Origin: Gemmobacter caeni
Lineage (GTDB): Bacteria; Pseudomonadota; Alphaproteobacteria; Rhodobacterales; Rhodobacteraceae
DNA: 64,000 nucleotides
Assembly (NCBI RefSeq): GCF_003054195.1
Contig: NZ_QBKP01000007.1
Coordinates: 1 to 64,000, forward strand
Direction: 5' to 3'
The notes below the pieces were generated by a model. The model was not told where the DNA came from. It ran no database searches and saw nothing but the letters and a program-made list of their open reading frames with translations. Both the position numbers and the translations under genes were made by a program. The first letter of the stretch is position 1. Each line of letters starts with the position of its first letter. Positions 1 to 8,165 of this stretch are shown piece after piece.

Positions 1-543
1 CTTGCCCGGCGGCTGAACCTGCCCCTGCGCTGCGCCGGCAATTTCACCACCTCGAAACTGCCCGACGCGCAGGCGATGATGGAGGGCACGATGTCCATGC
101 TTTCCGCCATCCATTGCGGCGCGAATTACATCCTGCATTCCGCCGGGTTCCTCGACGGCCTGCTGTCGATGTCCTACGAGAAATTCATGCTGGACGCCGA
201 CCTTTGCGGCGCGCTGCATTCCTATCTGAAGGGCGTGCAGGTCGATGACGACCAGCTTGCCGTCGATGCCTTCGCCGAAGTGGGGCCGGGCAACCATTTC
301 TTCGGCTGCACGCATACGATGGGCCATTACGAAACGGCCTTCTGGGACAGCGAGCTTTCCGACAACGAGCCTTTCGAGAAATGGGAGGCTGCCGGGTCGG
401 AAGATGCCGCGAGCCGTGCCAACAAGCTGTGGAAGCGGCGGCTGGCGGAATATGAGGCCCCGGCGCTGGACGAAGGTATTGACGAGGCGCTGCGCGATTT
501 CGTGGCGCGGCGAAAGGCGGAAGTCGCGGATATGTGGTATTGA
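1..543 (+). CDS. MttB-family methylamine/betaine methyltransferase, C-terminal part
   Basis: The frame is open from base 1, so this is the last 180 codons of a gene that begins outside the window; family members are about 480-520 residues. The visible sequence (CGANYILHSAGFLDGLLSMS, then GPGNHFFGCTHTMGHYETAF) is typical of the C-terminal half of the trimethylamine methyltransferase (MttB, COG5598) barrel. The family transfers a methyl group from a quaternary or tertiary amine to a corrinoid protein. No in-frame amber codon occurs in the visible part, but the pyrrolysine position of true MttB lies upstream, so it cannot be judged; most alphaproteobacterial members are non-pyrrolysine. The next gene starts 6 bases after the stop, indicating an operon. 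The neighbouring ProC-like and N-methylproline-demethylase-like genes suggest a betaine such as proline betaine as substrate; that is inference. Confidence 0.85.
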   Translation, partial: LARRLNLPLRCAGNFTTSKLPDAQAMMEGTMSMLSAIHCGANYILHSAGFLDGLLSMSYEKFMLDADLCGALHSYLKGVQVDDDQLAVDAFAEVGPGNHFFGCTHTMGHYETAFWDSELSDNEPFEKWEAAGSEDAASRANKLWKRRLAEYEAPALDEGIDEALRDFVARRKAEVADMWY

Positions 544-548
544 TCTGC

Positions 549-1328
549 ATGGCACAGGGCATTGCAATTCTTGGCGGAACCGGCTGGCTGGGGCTGGCGC
601 TCGGACAGAACCTGCTGCGGCGCGGCCTGCCGCCGGGGGCTTTGCGCCTGCTCAACCGGCGCGGGCCGACGGCGGATTATGACGGCTGGCCGGGCGTTCA
701 CTGGGCGACAGACCTTGATGACCTTCTGGCGGGCGCCGGGGTTGTGGTGCTGTCGGTGCGTCCCGGGGATTACCACATCCCCGTCCCGCAGAGCTTTGGC
801 GGGCTGGTGATTTCCTTCATGGCGGGTGTGCCGCTGGAACGGCTGGCGCGGGACTGGTCGCGGGCCACCATCGCCCGCGCCATGCCCGGCGGTGGCGCGC
901 AGGAGGGGCAGGCTCATGTGCCGTGGTGCGCGGGCGAGATCCCCGCCGCAGCCGCAACCCGGGTGGCCGGGGTGCTGGGCGCCATCGGCATGGTGGATCG
1001 CGTGGCGGATGAGACGGCGCTGGCCTATATGTCGGCGCTGTCCGGCTCGGGTGCGGCTTATCCGGCGCTGATGGCGCAGGCAATGTATCACGACGCCATC
1101 AGGCGGGGCATCGCGCCGGATGTGGCATGGCGGGCCGTGCGGTCGGTGGTCTGCGGTGCCCCCGCGCTGTTCACCCAGGGCCCGGAACAGGCGGCGGCGC
1201 TGCTGAAAAGCTACCACGGCTATCGCGGTGTCACGGCGGCGGGGCTGACGGCGGCCGAGGCGTCGGGCTTTGCCGGGGCCATTACCGCGGCGCTGGAGGC
1301 CGCCACCGAAAAGGCACTGAATTTCTGA
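549..1328 (+). CDS. Pyrroline-5-carboxylate reductase-like NAD(P)-dependent oxidoreductase
   Basis: 259 residues. The N-terminus (MAQGIAILGGTGWLGLALG) is a Rossmann dinucleotide-binding motif. The region around SALSGSGAAYPALMAQAMYHDA matches the C-terminal helical dimerisation domain of ProC enzymes, so overall it is a short pyrroline-5-carboxylate reductase homologue. I chose the ATG at 549; an in-frame GTG at 534 overlaps the upstream stop and is less likely. It follows the MttB-family gene immediately. Housekeeping ProC makes proline, but here the enzyme sits among amine-demethylation genes, so it may reduce a cyclic imine formed in betaine breakdown. The family is clear; the substrate is not. 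Confidence 0.8.
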   Translation: MAQGIAILGGTGWLGLALGQNLLRRGLPPGALRLLNRRGPTADYDGWPGVHWATDLDDLLAGAGVVVLSVRPGDYHIPVPQSFGGLVISFMAGVPLERLARDWSRATIARAMPGGGAQEGQAHVPWCAGEIPAAAATRVAGVLGAIGMVDRVADETALAYMSALSGSGAAYPALMAQAMYHDAIRRGIAPDVAWRAVRSVVCGAPALFTQGPEQAAALLKSYHGYRGVTAAGLTAAEASGFAGAITAALEAATEKALNF

Positions 1329-1330
1329 GC

Positions 1331-1954
1331 CTAGAGGCCGAAACGACCCCGGAACCGGGCAATCTCGCGTGGTTCCGGCGGGCGCCCCGTGTAGATCTCG
1401 ACATAGCTCGGAATCCGCTCCAGCCGGGTTTCCAGCGTCTCGTCAGCCTGCATCGAGATATAGCCGATCTGCACCAGATAGATGGTGCGCGCCCGCACAT
1501 CGGCATCCAGCGCCGCATGGCCCCAGCGTTCCAGCAGGGCAGCCAGCGCGGCCAGTCGCTGTTGATCAGCCTCGGCCACGCGGGCAAGGATGGCCGGGTC
1601 TTTCAGGCCCCAGCCGCGCATGGCGAATTCCAGCTTCGCGTCGAAGGTCTCGGGCCGCAGGAAACAGGCGATGACATTCAGCATCGCCTCCGTCTCCGTT
1701 TCGGCAAATTCACGCGTCGCGGCGGTCAGGGGGGTTGTGGTCCGCGCCTCCCACATCTCGGCCAGTGCGGCCAGCAGCGCGTCGCGGTTCTGGAAGAACC
1801 AGTAGAACGACGTCCGTGACAGCTTCAGCTGCTCCGCCAGCGGCAGGATTTTCACCGCATCCACGCCCTCGCGGATCAGCGCACCATAGGCCGCTTCCAG
1901 CCAGCCCTCGCGCGATCCGCGCCAGCCCGTTTCAGGTTTTTCCGTCTCTTCCAT
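1331..1954 (-). CDS. TetR-family transcriptional regulator
   Basis: 207 residues from the ATG at 1954; longer in-frame starts exist but add nothing conserved. The N-terminal helix-turn-helix is visible (LPLAEQLKLSRTSFYWFFQN, about residues 29-48), followed by an all-helical ligand domain. It converges on the ProC-like gene with only 2 bases between the stops and diverges from the flavin demethylase at 2089. The 134-bp divergent spacer contains inverted repeats suitable as its operator. It closely resembles the TetR protein at 54355-55050 (both share the SFYW recognition helix and a YLVQIGY/YYTQIGQ segment), and both stand next to amine-demethylase genes. A role as local repressor of the demethylase genes is inferred. 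Confidence 0.85.
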   Translation of the reverse strand: MEETEKPETGWRGSREGWLEAAYGALIREGVDAVKILPLAEQLKLSRTSFYWFFQNRDALLAALAEMWEARTTTPLTAATREFAETETEAMLNVIACFLRPETFDAKLEFAMRGWGLKDPAILARVAEADQQRLAALAALLERWGHAALDADVRARTIYLVQIGYISMQADETLETRLERIPSYVEIYTGRPPEPREIARFRGRFGL

Positions 1955-1991
1955 GACACGCAGACTAGGCGGAACGAACGGTATCCGCAAG

Positions 1992-2034
1992 AAATGTTCT
2001 ACACTGACTGTTTTCTTGACAGTTATGAACATTT
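1992..2034. promoter_or_regulatory. Inverted-repeat operator/promoter region between TetR and demethylase genes
   Basis: Two inverted repeats lie here: AAATGTTC (1992-1999) with GAACATTT (2027-2034), and ACTGT (2007-2011) with ACAGT (2019-2023). A perfect -35 hexamer TTGACA (2016-2021) overlaps the inner repeat and is followed after 17 bases by a weak -10 candidate GATGAT (2039-2044), directed at the gene at 2089. A repressor bound here would block that promoter. Confidence 0.55.
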
Positions 2035-2088
2035 TTCCGATGATCCCGCCAGACTCACCTGCCAGCCCGCATCCGAAAGGCGCCCGCC

Positions 2089-4125
2089 ATGTCGAACGAC
2101 CCGCTTTTGCAGCCCTACAAGCTGAAGCATCTCACGCTGCGCAATCGCATCATGATCACCAGCCACGAACCGGCCTACCCGGAAGACGGGATGCCGAAGG
2201 GCCGCTACCGCGCCTATCATGTGGAACGGGCAAAGGCGGGGGTGGCGCTGACAATGACGGCCGGTTCCGCCAGCGTGGCGCAGGACAGCCCGCCGGTGTT
2301 CAACAACATCCTCGCCTGGAAGGACGAGGTGGTGGGCTGGATGAAGCAGATGGTCGATGAATGCCACGACCATGGCGCCGCCGTGATGATCCAGCTGACC
2401 CACCTTGGCCGCCGCACCCGCTGGGACAAGGCCGACTGGCTGCCGGTCGTCGCCCCCAGCCATGAACGCGAGGCGGCGCATCGTGCCTTTCCGAAGCGGA
2501 TCGAGGATTGGGACATCACCCGCATCATCAGCGACTTCGCCGATGCCGCCGAGCGGATGAAGGCGGCGGGCGTGGATGGGATCGAGCTGGAGGCCTATGG
2601 CCACCTGCTCGAACAGTTCTGGTCGCCGCTGACCAATGATCTTGAGGAGCCCTATGGTGGCAGCCTCGACAACCGGCTGCGCTTTACCTTCGACGTGCTG
2701 CGCGCCATCCGTGCCCGCTGTGGCGAGGATTTCATCGTCGGCCTGCGCTATACCGGCGATCAGTGCCAGCCGGGCGGCATGACGGCGGCCGAGGGGCTGG
2801 AGGTCAGCCACAAGCTGAAGAACAGCGGGCTGGTCGATTTCCTCAATGTCGTGCGCGGGGCAATCGACACCGACCCGGCGCTGACCGATCTGATCCCGAT
2901 TCAGGGCATGAAGAACGCGCCGCATCTGGACTTCGCGGGCGAGATCCGTGCGGCGACCGGCTTTCCGACCTTCCATGCGGCGAAGATCCCCGATGTGGCG
3001 ACGGCACGGCACGCCATCGCCAGCGGCAAGCTGGATATGGTCGGGATGACGCGGGCGCATATGGCCGACCCGCATCTGGTGCGCAAGGTCATCGAAGGGC
3101 GGGAGGATGACATCCGTCCCTGTGTCGGCGCCAATTATTGCCTTGACCGTATCTATCAGGGCGGGCTGGCCTTCTGTCTGCACAACCCGGCGACGGGCCG
3201 GGAAGAGACCATGCCGCACAGCATCCCCGCTGCCGCCACGAAGAAGCGCATCACCATTGTCGGCGCCGGTCCGGCGGGGATGGAGGCAGCGCGGGTGGCG
3301 GGCGAACGTGGCCATGCCGTCACCGTATTCGAAGCGGCCGACCAGCCGGGCGGTCAGATCCGCCTGACCGCACAGGATGAACGGCGGCGCGAGATGATCT
3401 CGGTCATCGCCTGGCGTCAGGCGCAATGTGAAAAGCTGGGGGTGGATTTCCGCTTCAACACCTTCGCCGATGCCGCTGATATTCTGGCAACCAGCCCCGA
3501 CGAGGTGATCATCGCCACAGGTGGTCTGCCGCATACCGAGGTGCTGTCGGGTGGCAATGACCTCGTGGTCTCTGCCTGGGACATCCTGTCGGGCGATGTG
3601 AAGCCGGGCAGCAATGTGCTGATCTATGACGACGCGGGTGATCATGCGGCGCTGCAAGCGGCCGATCTGATCTCGGCCACCGGGGCCGCGGTAGAAATCG
3701 TGACCCCGGACCGCAGCTTCTCGCCCGAGGTCATGGCGATGAACCTTGTGCCCTACATGCGCAACCTGCAAAAGCGCGACACCACCTTCACGGTGACCTG
3801 GCGTCTTATGTCGGTCGCACGCGAGGGCAATGCGTTGCGCGCCACGCTGGGCAGCGACTACGGCGATTTCCGGCGCGAGCGGCTGGTGGATCAGGTGGTG
3901 GTCAACCACGGCACCCGCCCGCTGGACGAGCTTTATTTCGAGCTGAAGCCGCAGTCGTCGAACCTGGGCGAGGTGGATTACCGCGCGCTGACCGCCGGTG
4001 CTGTGCAGGATGTGCGGCGCAACACCGAAGGCCGGTTCCGGCTGTTCCGCATCGGCGATGCGGTGGCGGCGCGTAACACCCATGCCGCGATCTATGATGC
4101 GCTGCGGCTGGTGAAAGACCTGTAA
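2089..4125 (+). CDS. TMADH/N-methylproline demethylase-type FMN-FAD oxidoreductase
   Basis: 678 residues. Residues 1-370 form an old-yellow-enzyme TIM barrel binding FMN (TMTAGSASVAQDSPPVFNNI; IQLTHLGRR). From about residue 384 there is a dinucleotide-binding domain (RITIVGAGPAGMEAARVAG, then ATGGLPH), the layout of trimethylamine and dimethylamine dehydrogenases. It is closest to the group annotated as NADH:flavin oxidoreductase/N-methylproline demethylase, which oxidatively removes an N-methyl group. The iron-sulfur loop carries C345, C351 and C363, but the position of TMADH Cys348 is Ala348, so one expected ligand is missing. The start is the ATG at 2089, 134 bp from the divergent TetR gene, whose product probably controls it. 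Confidence 0.85.
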   Translation: MSNDPLLQPYKLKHLTLRNRIMITSHEPAYPEDGMPKGRYRAYHVERAKAGVALTMTAGSASVAQDSPPVFNNILAWKDEVVGWMKQMVDECHDHGAAVMIQLTHLGRRTRWDKADWLPVVAPSHEREAAHRAFPKRIEDWDITRIISDFADAAERMKAAGVDGIELEAYGHLLEQFWSPLTNDLEEPYGGSLDNRLRFTFDVLRAIRARCGEDFIVGLRYTGDQCQPGGMTAAEGLEVSHKLKNSGLVDFLNVVRGAIDTDPALTDLIPIQGMKNAPHLDFAGEIRAATGFPTFHAAKIPDVATARHAIASGKLDMVGMTRAHMADPHLVRKVIEGREDDIRPCVGANYCLDRIYQGGLAFCLHNPATGREETMPHSIPAAATKKRITIVGAGPAGMEAARVAGERGHAVTVFEAADQPGGQIRLTAQDERRREMISVIAWRQAQCEKLGVDFRFNTFADAADILATSPDEVIIATGGLPHTEVLSGGNDLVVSAWDILSGDVKPGSNVLIYDDAGDHAALQAADLISATGAAVEIVTPDRSFSPEVMAMNLVPYMRNLQKRDTTFTVTWRLMSVAREGNALRATLGSDYGDFRRERLVDQVVVNHGTRPLDELYFELKPQSSNLGEVDYRALTAGAVQDVRRNTEGRFRLFRIGDAVAARNTHAAIYDALRLVKDL

Positions 4126-4255
4126 TCCGGCTGCCGCCGCCCCGGCCTCCGGGGTGGCGGCCCGCCAAACCTTCCCCGTGGGGAATTGGCACGCCCCGGC
4201 GAAGGCCGCATACTGCGCGTGATCGGCGGTGGTGCGGCGTGGCAAGGAGCGGAAG

Positions 4256-5644
4256 ATGGACGTAGGGACCAATGGCGAAGTGTCGTTCTGGTATGCCGAT
4301 ATGGGCGGCGTGCCGGGCTATCGCCCGCCGCTGCCCGGCGACATCTCGGTGGATGTCTGCATCGTCGGCGCGGGGTTCACCGGCCTCTGGACCGCCTATT
4401 ACCTGAAAGAAGCTGAGCCCGGCCTGTCCATCGCCATCGTGGAAAAGGAATTCGCGGGCTTCGGCGCCTCGGGTCGCAATGGCGGCTGGTGTTCGGGCGA
4501 ATTTGGATGGAGCCGCCACAAATACCTGTCCTCCGGCAGCCGTGCGGGGGTTATCGAATTTGAACGCCAGTTACGCGCCACCGTGGACGAGGTGAAGCGC
4601 GTGACGGAGGCCGAGGGCATCGACTGCGACTTCCGGCTGACCGATTGCCTGACCTTCGCCCAGACCCCCGCACAAATGGCGCGTCTGCGCGCGGATTACG
4701 AAACCGCGATGTCCTGGCAGGTGCCGACCACGCGGCTGGAACTGATCGGCGGGGCCGAGGCGGCGGCGCGCATCCGGGTACCCGATGCGAAGGGCGCGCT
4801 GGTGCGTCACCACGTCGCCCGCGTGCAGCCCGCCAAGCTGGTGCGCGGTCTGGCCGAAGCGGTGGAACGGCGCGGGGTGGCGATTTATGAACAGACCACC
4901 GTGACCGGCATCGCAAAGGGCCTTGTCACCACGAACCGGGGCAGGGTTACGGCGCACCGGATCATCCGCGCCACCGAGGGCTTTACCCATGGCATCCCCG
5001 GCAACGAACGTGAGTGGCTGCCGATGAACAGCGCCATTGTGGTCACCGAACCACTGCCCGATGACCTGTGGCGCGAGATCGGCTGGGAGGATCATCAGCT
5101 TCTGGCCGATGCCTCGCATGCCTATTGTTATGCGCAGCGCACGCGCGGCAACCGCATCGCCATGGGCGGACGCGGGGTGCCCTATCGTTTTGGCTCAAAG
5201 ACCGATACCCGCGGCCAGACCCAGCCGGAAACCATCGAAAAGCTGAAGGACATCCTTTATCGGATGCTGCCGCAGACGCGCGGGCTGCGGCTGGATCATG
5301 CCTGGTGCGGGGTGCTGGGTGTGCCGCGCGACTGGTGCGCCACTGCGGGGATGGACCCGCAGACCGGCATCGGCTGGGCCGGCGGCTATGTCGGGCTGGG
5401 GGTCTCGACCTCCAATTTCTCGGGGCAGACGCTTGCCGATCTGGTGCTGGACCGCCAGACCGAACGGACCGCTCTGCCCTGGGTCAACCGCCGCCCGCGC
5501 AAATGGGAAGTGGAGCCGTTCCGCTGGCTGGGGGTGCATGGCATGTACTGGCTTTACCACCGCGCCGACCGGAACGAAGCGGCGGGCGGCGGCAAGACCA
5601 CCTCGCGCCTTGCGACCTGGGCAAACCGTCTGACCGGGCGCTGA
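4256..5644 (+). CDS. DAO-type FAD-dependent oxidoreductase (amine/amino acid oxidase-like)
   Basis: 462 residues. The ATG at 4256 is preceded by AAGGAG at good spacing; an in-frame start at 4229 lacks this. The FAD-binding beta-alpha-beta unit is DVCIVGAGFTGLWTAYYLKE (about residues 27-46), followed by the SGRNGGWCSG signature typical of the PuuB/OrdL-like DAO family. The C-terminal WCGVLGVPRDWCATAGMDP and GGYVGLGVSTSNFSGQ regions also fit. Members oxidise secondary or primary amines such as gamma-glutamylputrescine or N-methyl amino acids. It lies 130 bp downstream of the flavin demethylase on the same strand, which suggests oxidation of a product of that pathway. The exact substrate cannot be read from sequence. 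Confidence 0.8.
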   Translation: MDVGTNGEVSFWYADMGGVPGYRPPLPGDISVDVCIVGAGFTGLWTAYYLKEAEPGLSIAIVEKEFAGFGASGRNGGWCSGEFGWSRHKYLSSGSRAGVIEFERQLRATVDEVKRVTEAEGIDCDFRLTDCLTFAQTPAQMARLRADYETAMSWQVPTTRLELIGGAEAAARIRVPDAKGALVRHHVARVQPAKLVRGLAEAVERRGVAIYEQTTVTGIAKGLVTTNRGRVTAHRIIRATEGFTHGIPGNEREWLPMNSAIVVTEPLPDDLWREIGWEDHQLLADASHAYCYAQRTRGNRIAMGGRGVPYRFGSKTDTRGQTQPETIEKLKDILYRMLPQTRGLRLDHAWCGVLGVPRDWCATAGMDPQTGIGWAGGYVGLGVSTSNFSGQTLADLVLDRQTERTALPWVNRRPRKWEVEPFRWLGVHGMYWLYHRADRNEAAGGGKTTSRLATWANRLTGR

Positions 5645-5649
5645 GCCGC

Positions 5650-6549
5650 TCAGCCCGTGCTGCGGCTGACGAGGCGCGACCAGAACCGTTCGACCTGCGG
5701 GCTGGTGGCATGGGCGTTGCGATAGGCGGTAATCCCGATCGGCTCGGCCATCTGCGGCATGTCGCGCGACAGATCGGCCAGCGCCCCGCTGGCCAGTTCC
5801 GCCGCGACCAGCTTTTCGGGCAGCCAGGCAATACCCAGCCCTTCGATCACGGCAGTTTTCAGCGCGGCGCCGATACTGTCCTCATAAACCGTATCCAGCG
5901 ACAGCGCGTCGCCGTTGCGGGCGAGGATCGTGCGGGTCAGCCGCCCCAGAAAGCTGCCTGGCCCCGGTGACAGGAAGGGGATGTTTCCCCCGTCCAGCCC
6001 ATGCAGCGCCTGCCCGGCCATGGCCTTCGACACCGGGATCAGGCGGTCGCGGTCCAGCGGGCAGACCGTCTTGCCCGGCAGGAAGCTGCCGGTGGAAATC
6101 GTGTCATGCGAATAACAGATCAGCACATCGGCAGAACCGGAGGTCACGGCATCCACGCATCCGGCGAAATTATCGGCAAAGACCCGGAACCGCGGCCGCG
6201 CACCATGATCGTACAGATTGCGCAGGAAAACAGGCACATAGGCCACGCTCAGCGATTGCAGGCAGGCAATGCGGATACCCGCCCGCGCCTCGCCCGCCCC
6301 CGCAAGCTCGGCCCGCGCGGTTTCCCATTCAAAGATCAGGCTTTGCGCCACCGGCAGAAATTTCTCACCCGCCGGGGTCAGCGTAACCGGATGCACGGAA
6401 CGGTCGAACAGCACCGTTCCCACCGCATATTCCAGCTTCTTGATGCGGCGGGTGAAGGCAGGTTGCGTCACGTTGCGGATTTCCGCCGCGCGCGAGAACA
6501 CCGAACATTCTGCCAGCGTCACGAAATCCAGCAGCCAGACCAGTTCCAT
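5650..6549 (-). CDS. LysR-family transcriptional regulator
   Basis: 299 residues from the ATG at 6549. The N-terminal winged HTH is clear (FVTLAECSVFSRAAEIRNVT and QPAFTRRIKKLEYAVGTVLF), with the family arrangement of a linker helix and a periplasmic-binding-like effector domain. It is divergent from aspA, with a 137-bp shared spacer containing LysR-box-like repeats, and converges on the FAD oxidoreductase gene with only 5 bases between stops. The most natural target is aspA, with aspartate, fumarate or a related acid as possible co-inducer; this is inferred from position only. Confidence 0.88.
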   Translation of the reverse strand: MELVWLLDFVTLAECSVFSRAAEIRNVTQPAFTRRIKKLEYAVGTVLFDRSVHPVTLTPAGEKFLPVAQSLIFEWETARAELAGAGEARAGIRIACLQSLSVAYVPVFLRNLYDHGARPRFRVFADNFAGCVDAVTSGSADVLICYSHDTISTGSFLPGKTVCPLDRDRLIPVSKAMAGQALHGLDGGNIPFLSPGPGSFLGRLTRTILARNGDALSLDTVYEDSIGAALKTAVIEGLGIAWLPEKLVAAELASGALADLSRDMPQMAEPIGITAYRNAHATSPQVERFWSRLVSRSTG

Positions 6550-6560
6550 TGCATGCTCCC

Positions 6561-6616
6561 TGCCCTTTTCGGCATTGATCATACCGAAAAGGCATCATGC
6601 AAAAAAGGCATGATAA
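6561..6616. promoter_or_regulatory. LysR/aspA divergent regulatory region with palindrome and direct repeats
   Basis: The arms TTTTCGG (6566-6572) and CCGAAAA (6584-6590) form a perfect inverted repeat separated by 11 bases, the geometry of a LysR T-N11-A box. Two direct repeats AAAAGGCATNAT follow at 6587-6598 and 6603-6614. Both lie between the divergent LysR and aspA genes, as expected for recognition and activation sites of a LysR protein. Confidence 0.55.
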
Positions 6617-6686
6617 ATGTATCAACGGCATTTCCGCAAAAGACAGCGCCGCGACATCCTTGGCACAGCAACAACGGAGAACTTCC

Positions 6687-8069
6687 ATGCGTGTCGAACG
6701 GGATCAGCTTGGCGTCGTCGAAATCGCCGATGATCTGGCCTATGGGGCGCAGACCGCCCGCGCCGTCCTGAACTTTCCGATTTCGCGCAGCCGCCTGAAG
6801 GACGAGCCGGAATTCGTGCGTGCCCTCGCCATGGTCAAGCAGGCTGCCGCGCGGGCCAATCTGGAACTGGGGGTCCTGGCACCGGAAAAGGCGCAGGTCA
6901 TCACTGCCATCACCGACCAGATCATCGCGGGCCAGCACCACGATCATTTCGTGGTTGATCTGATTCAGGGTGGCGCGGGCACCTCGTCGAACATGAACGC
7001 CAACGAGGTCATCGCCAATCTGGGCCTGCGGGCGTTGGGGCATGGCTTTGGCGAATACCGCTACCTGCATCCGAACGACGATGTGAACCATTCGCAATCC
7101 ACCAATGACGTCTATCCCACGGCAATCCGGCTGGCGCTGCTGCACCGGGCGCGGGCGCTGACCACCGCGCTGGAGGCGCTGGCGTTGGCATTCCGCAACA
7201 AGGCGACAGAGTTCGCCGGGATCACTAAGGTTGGCCGTACCCAGTTGCAGGATGCGGTGCCGATGAGCCTTGGCACCGAATTTGCTGCCTTTGCTGCCAC
7301 GCTGGCCGACAGCGTGCGCCAGATCACCGCCGCAAGCGAAGGGCTGCGGGTGATCAATCTGGGTGGTACAGCCATCGGTGACGGCATTCTGGCACCTGAA
7401 GGGTATCGCGCCCGCGCCATTGCCGCGCTGTCGGAAATCTCCGGCTTTGATCTGACCGGCGCCGACGACCTGTTCGCCGCCGGCTACGATCAGGGCGCGC
7501 TGGTGCAGTTTTCGGCGGCACTGAAATCCGCCGCGCTGCGAATGTCGAAAATCGCCTCGGATCTGCGGCTGCTGTCCAGCGGGCCGCGCGCTGGTCTGGG
7601 CGAAATCATCCTGCCGCCGGTACAGGCCGGATCGTCGATCATGCCGGGCAAGGTGAACCCGGTGATCCCCGAGATGGTCAATCAGGTGGCCTATGCGGTG
7701 GTCGGCAATGATGTGACGGTTACGATGGCAGCCGAGGCGGGTGAATTGCAGCTGAACGCGATGGAACCTGTGCTGCTGTGCCGTTTGCTTGAGTCGCTGA
7801 GCCTGATGGAAAACGCGGCCAACACCTTCCGCACGCGCTGCGTTGACGGGATCGTGGCGGATGCCGACCGTTGCCGCGCGCTGTTTGAAGGCAGCCTCGC
7901 GCTGGCCACCAGGTTGAGCCTTGATCTGGGCTATGACCGCACCAGCGCGCTGGTCTACCGCGCGAAACGCGAGGGGATCGGCCTTGTTCCGGCGCTGGTT
8001 ACGGAGCCGGATCTGCCAGGGGATCTCGTTGCGAACCTGACCGGCACGGTTCAGCGCAAAAGCGCCTGA
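6687..8069 (+). CDS. aspA: Aspartate ammonia-lyase (fumarase/aspartase superfamily)
   Basis: 460 residues. I chose the ATG at 6687, preceded by CGGAGA, over upstream in-frame starts that extend into the regulatory spacer. The superfamily signature GSSIMPGKVNP starts at residue 315. Other conserved blocks are GGAGTSSNMNANEVIAN, HPNDDVNHSQSTNDVYPTA and GRTQLQDAVPM. The TSSNMN and NDDVN sequences favour aspartase over fumarase C, though closely related lyases for other amino acids cannot be excluded. It catalyses reversible deamination of L-aspartate to fumarate and ammonia in the cytoplasm. It is divergent from a LysR regulator and followed by an unrelated regulator gene 96 bp downstream. Confidence 0.85.
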   Translation: MRVERDQLGVVEIADDLAYGAQTARAVLNFPISRSRLKDEPEFVRALAMVKQAAARANLELGVLAPEKAQVITAITDQIIAGQHHDHFVVDLIQGGAGTSSNMNANEVIANLGLRALGHGFGEYRYLHPNDDVNHSQSTNDVYPTAIRLALLHRARALTTALEALALAFRNKATEFAGITKVGRTQLQDAVPMSLGTEFAAFAATLADSVRQITAASEGLRVINLGGTAIGDGILAPEGYRARAIAALSEISGFDLTGADDLFAAGYDQGALVQFSAALKSAALRMSKIASDLRLLSSGPRAGLGEIILPPVQAGSSIMPGKVNPVIPEMVNQVAYAVVGNDVTVTMAAEAGELQLNAMEPVLLCRLLESLSLMENAANTFRTRCVDGIVADADRCRALFEGSLALATRLSLDLGYDRTSALVYRAKREGIGLVPALVTEPDLPGDLVANLTGTVQRKSA

Positions 8070-8165
8070 TCCGGCAAAACTGCGCCTTTGGTCGCGTTGC
8101 GGACAGGCGGGATGGGTGCTTCTGTGGGGGAGGGTCGGCAGAGCCGACGTCCCGGAGGACCGCAG

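Noticed and set aside
2023-4272. 749-codon open frame on the minus strand opposite the flavin demethylase
   Set aside because: His/Gly/Arg-rich composition typical of antisense frames in GC-rich DNA; the plus-strand protein has clear conserved domains.
6656-6675. Possible sigma-54 promoter CTTGGCACAGC before aspA
   Set aside because: The -24-like GG has no GC ten bases downstream, and a LysR box already explains the spacer.
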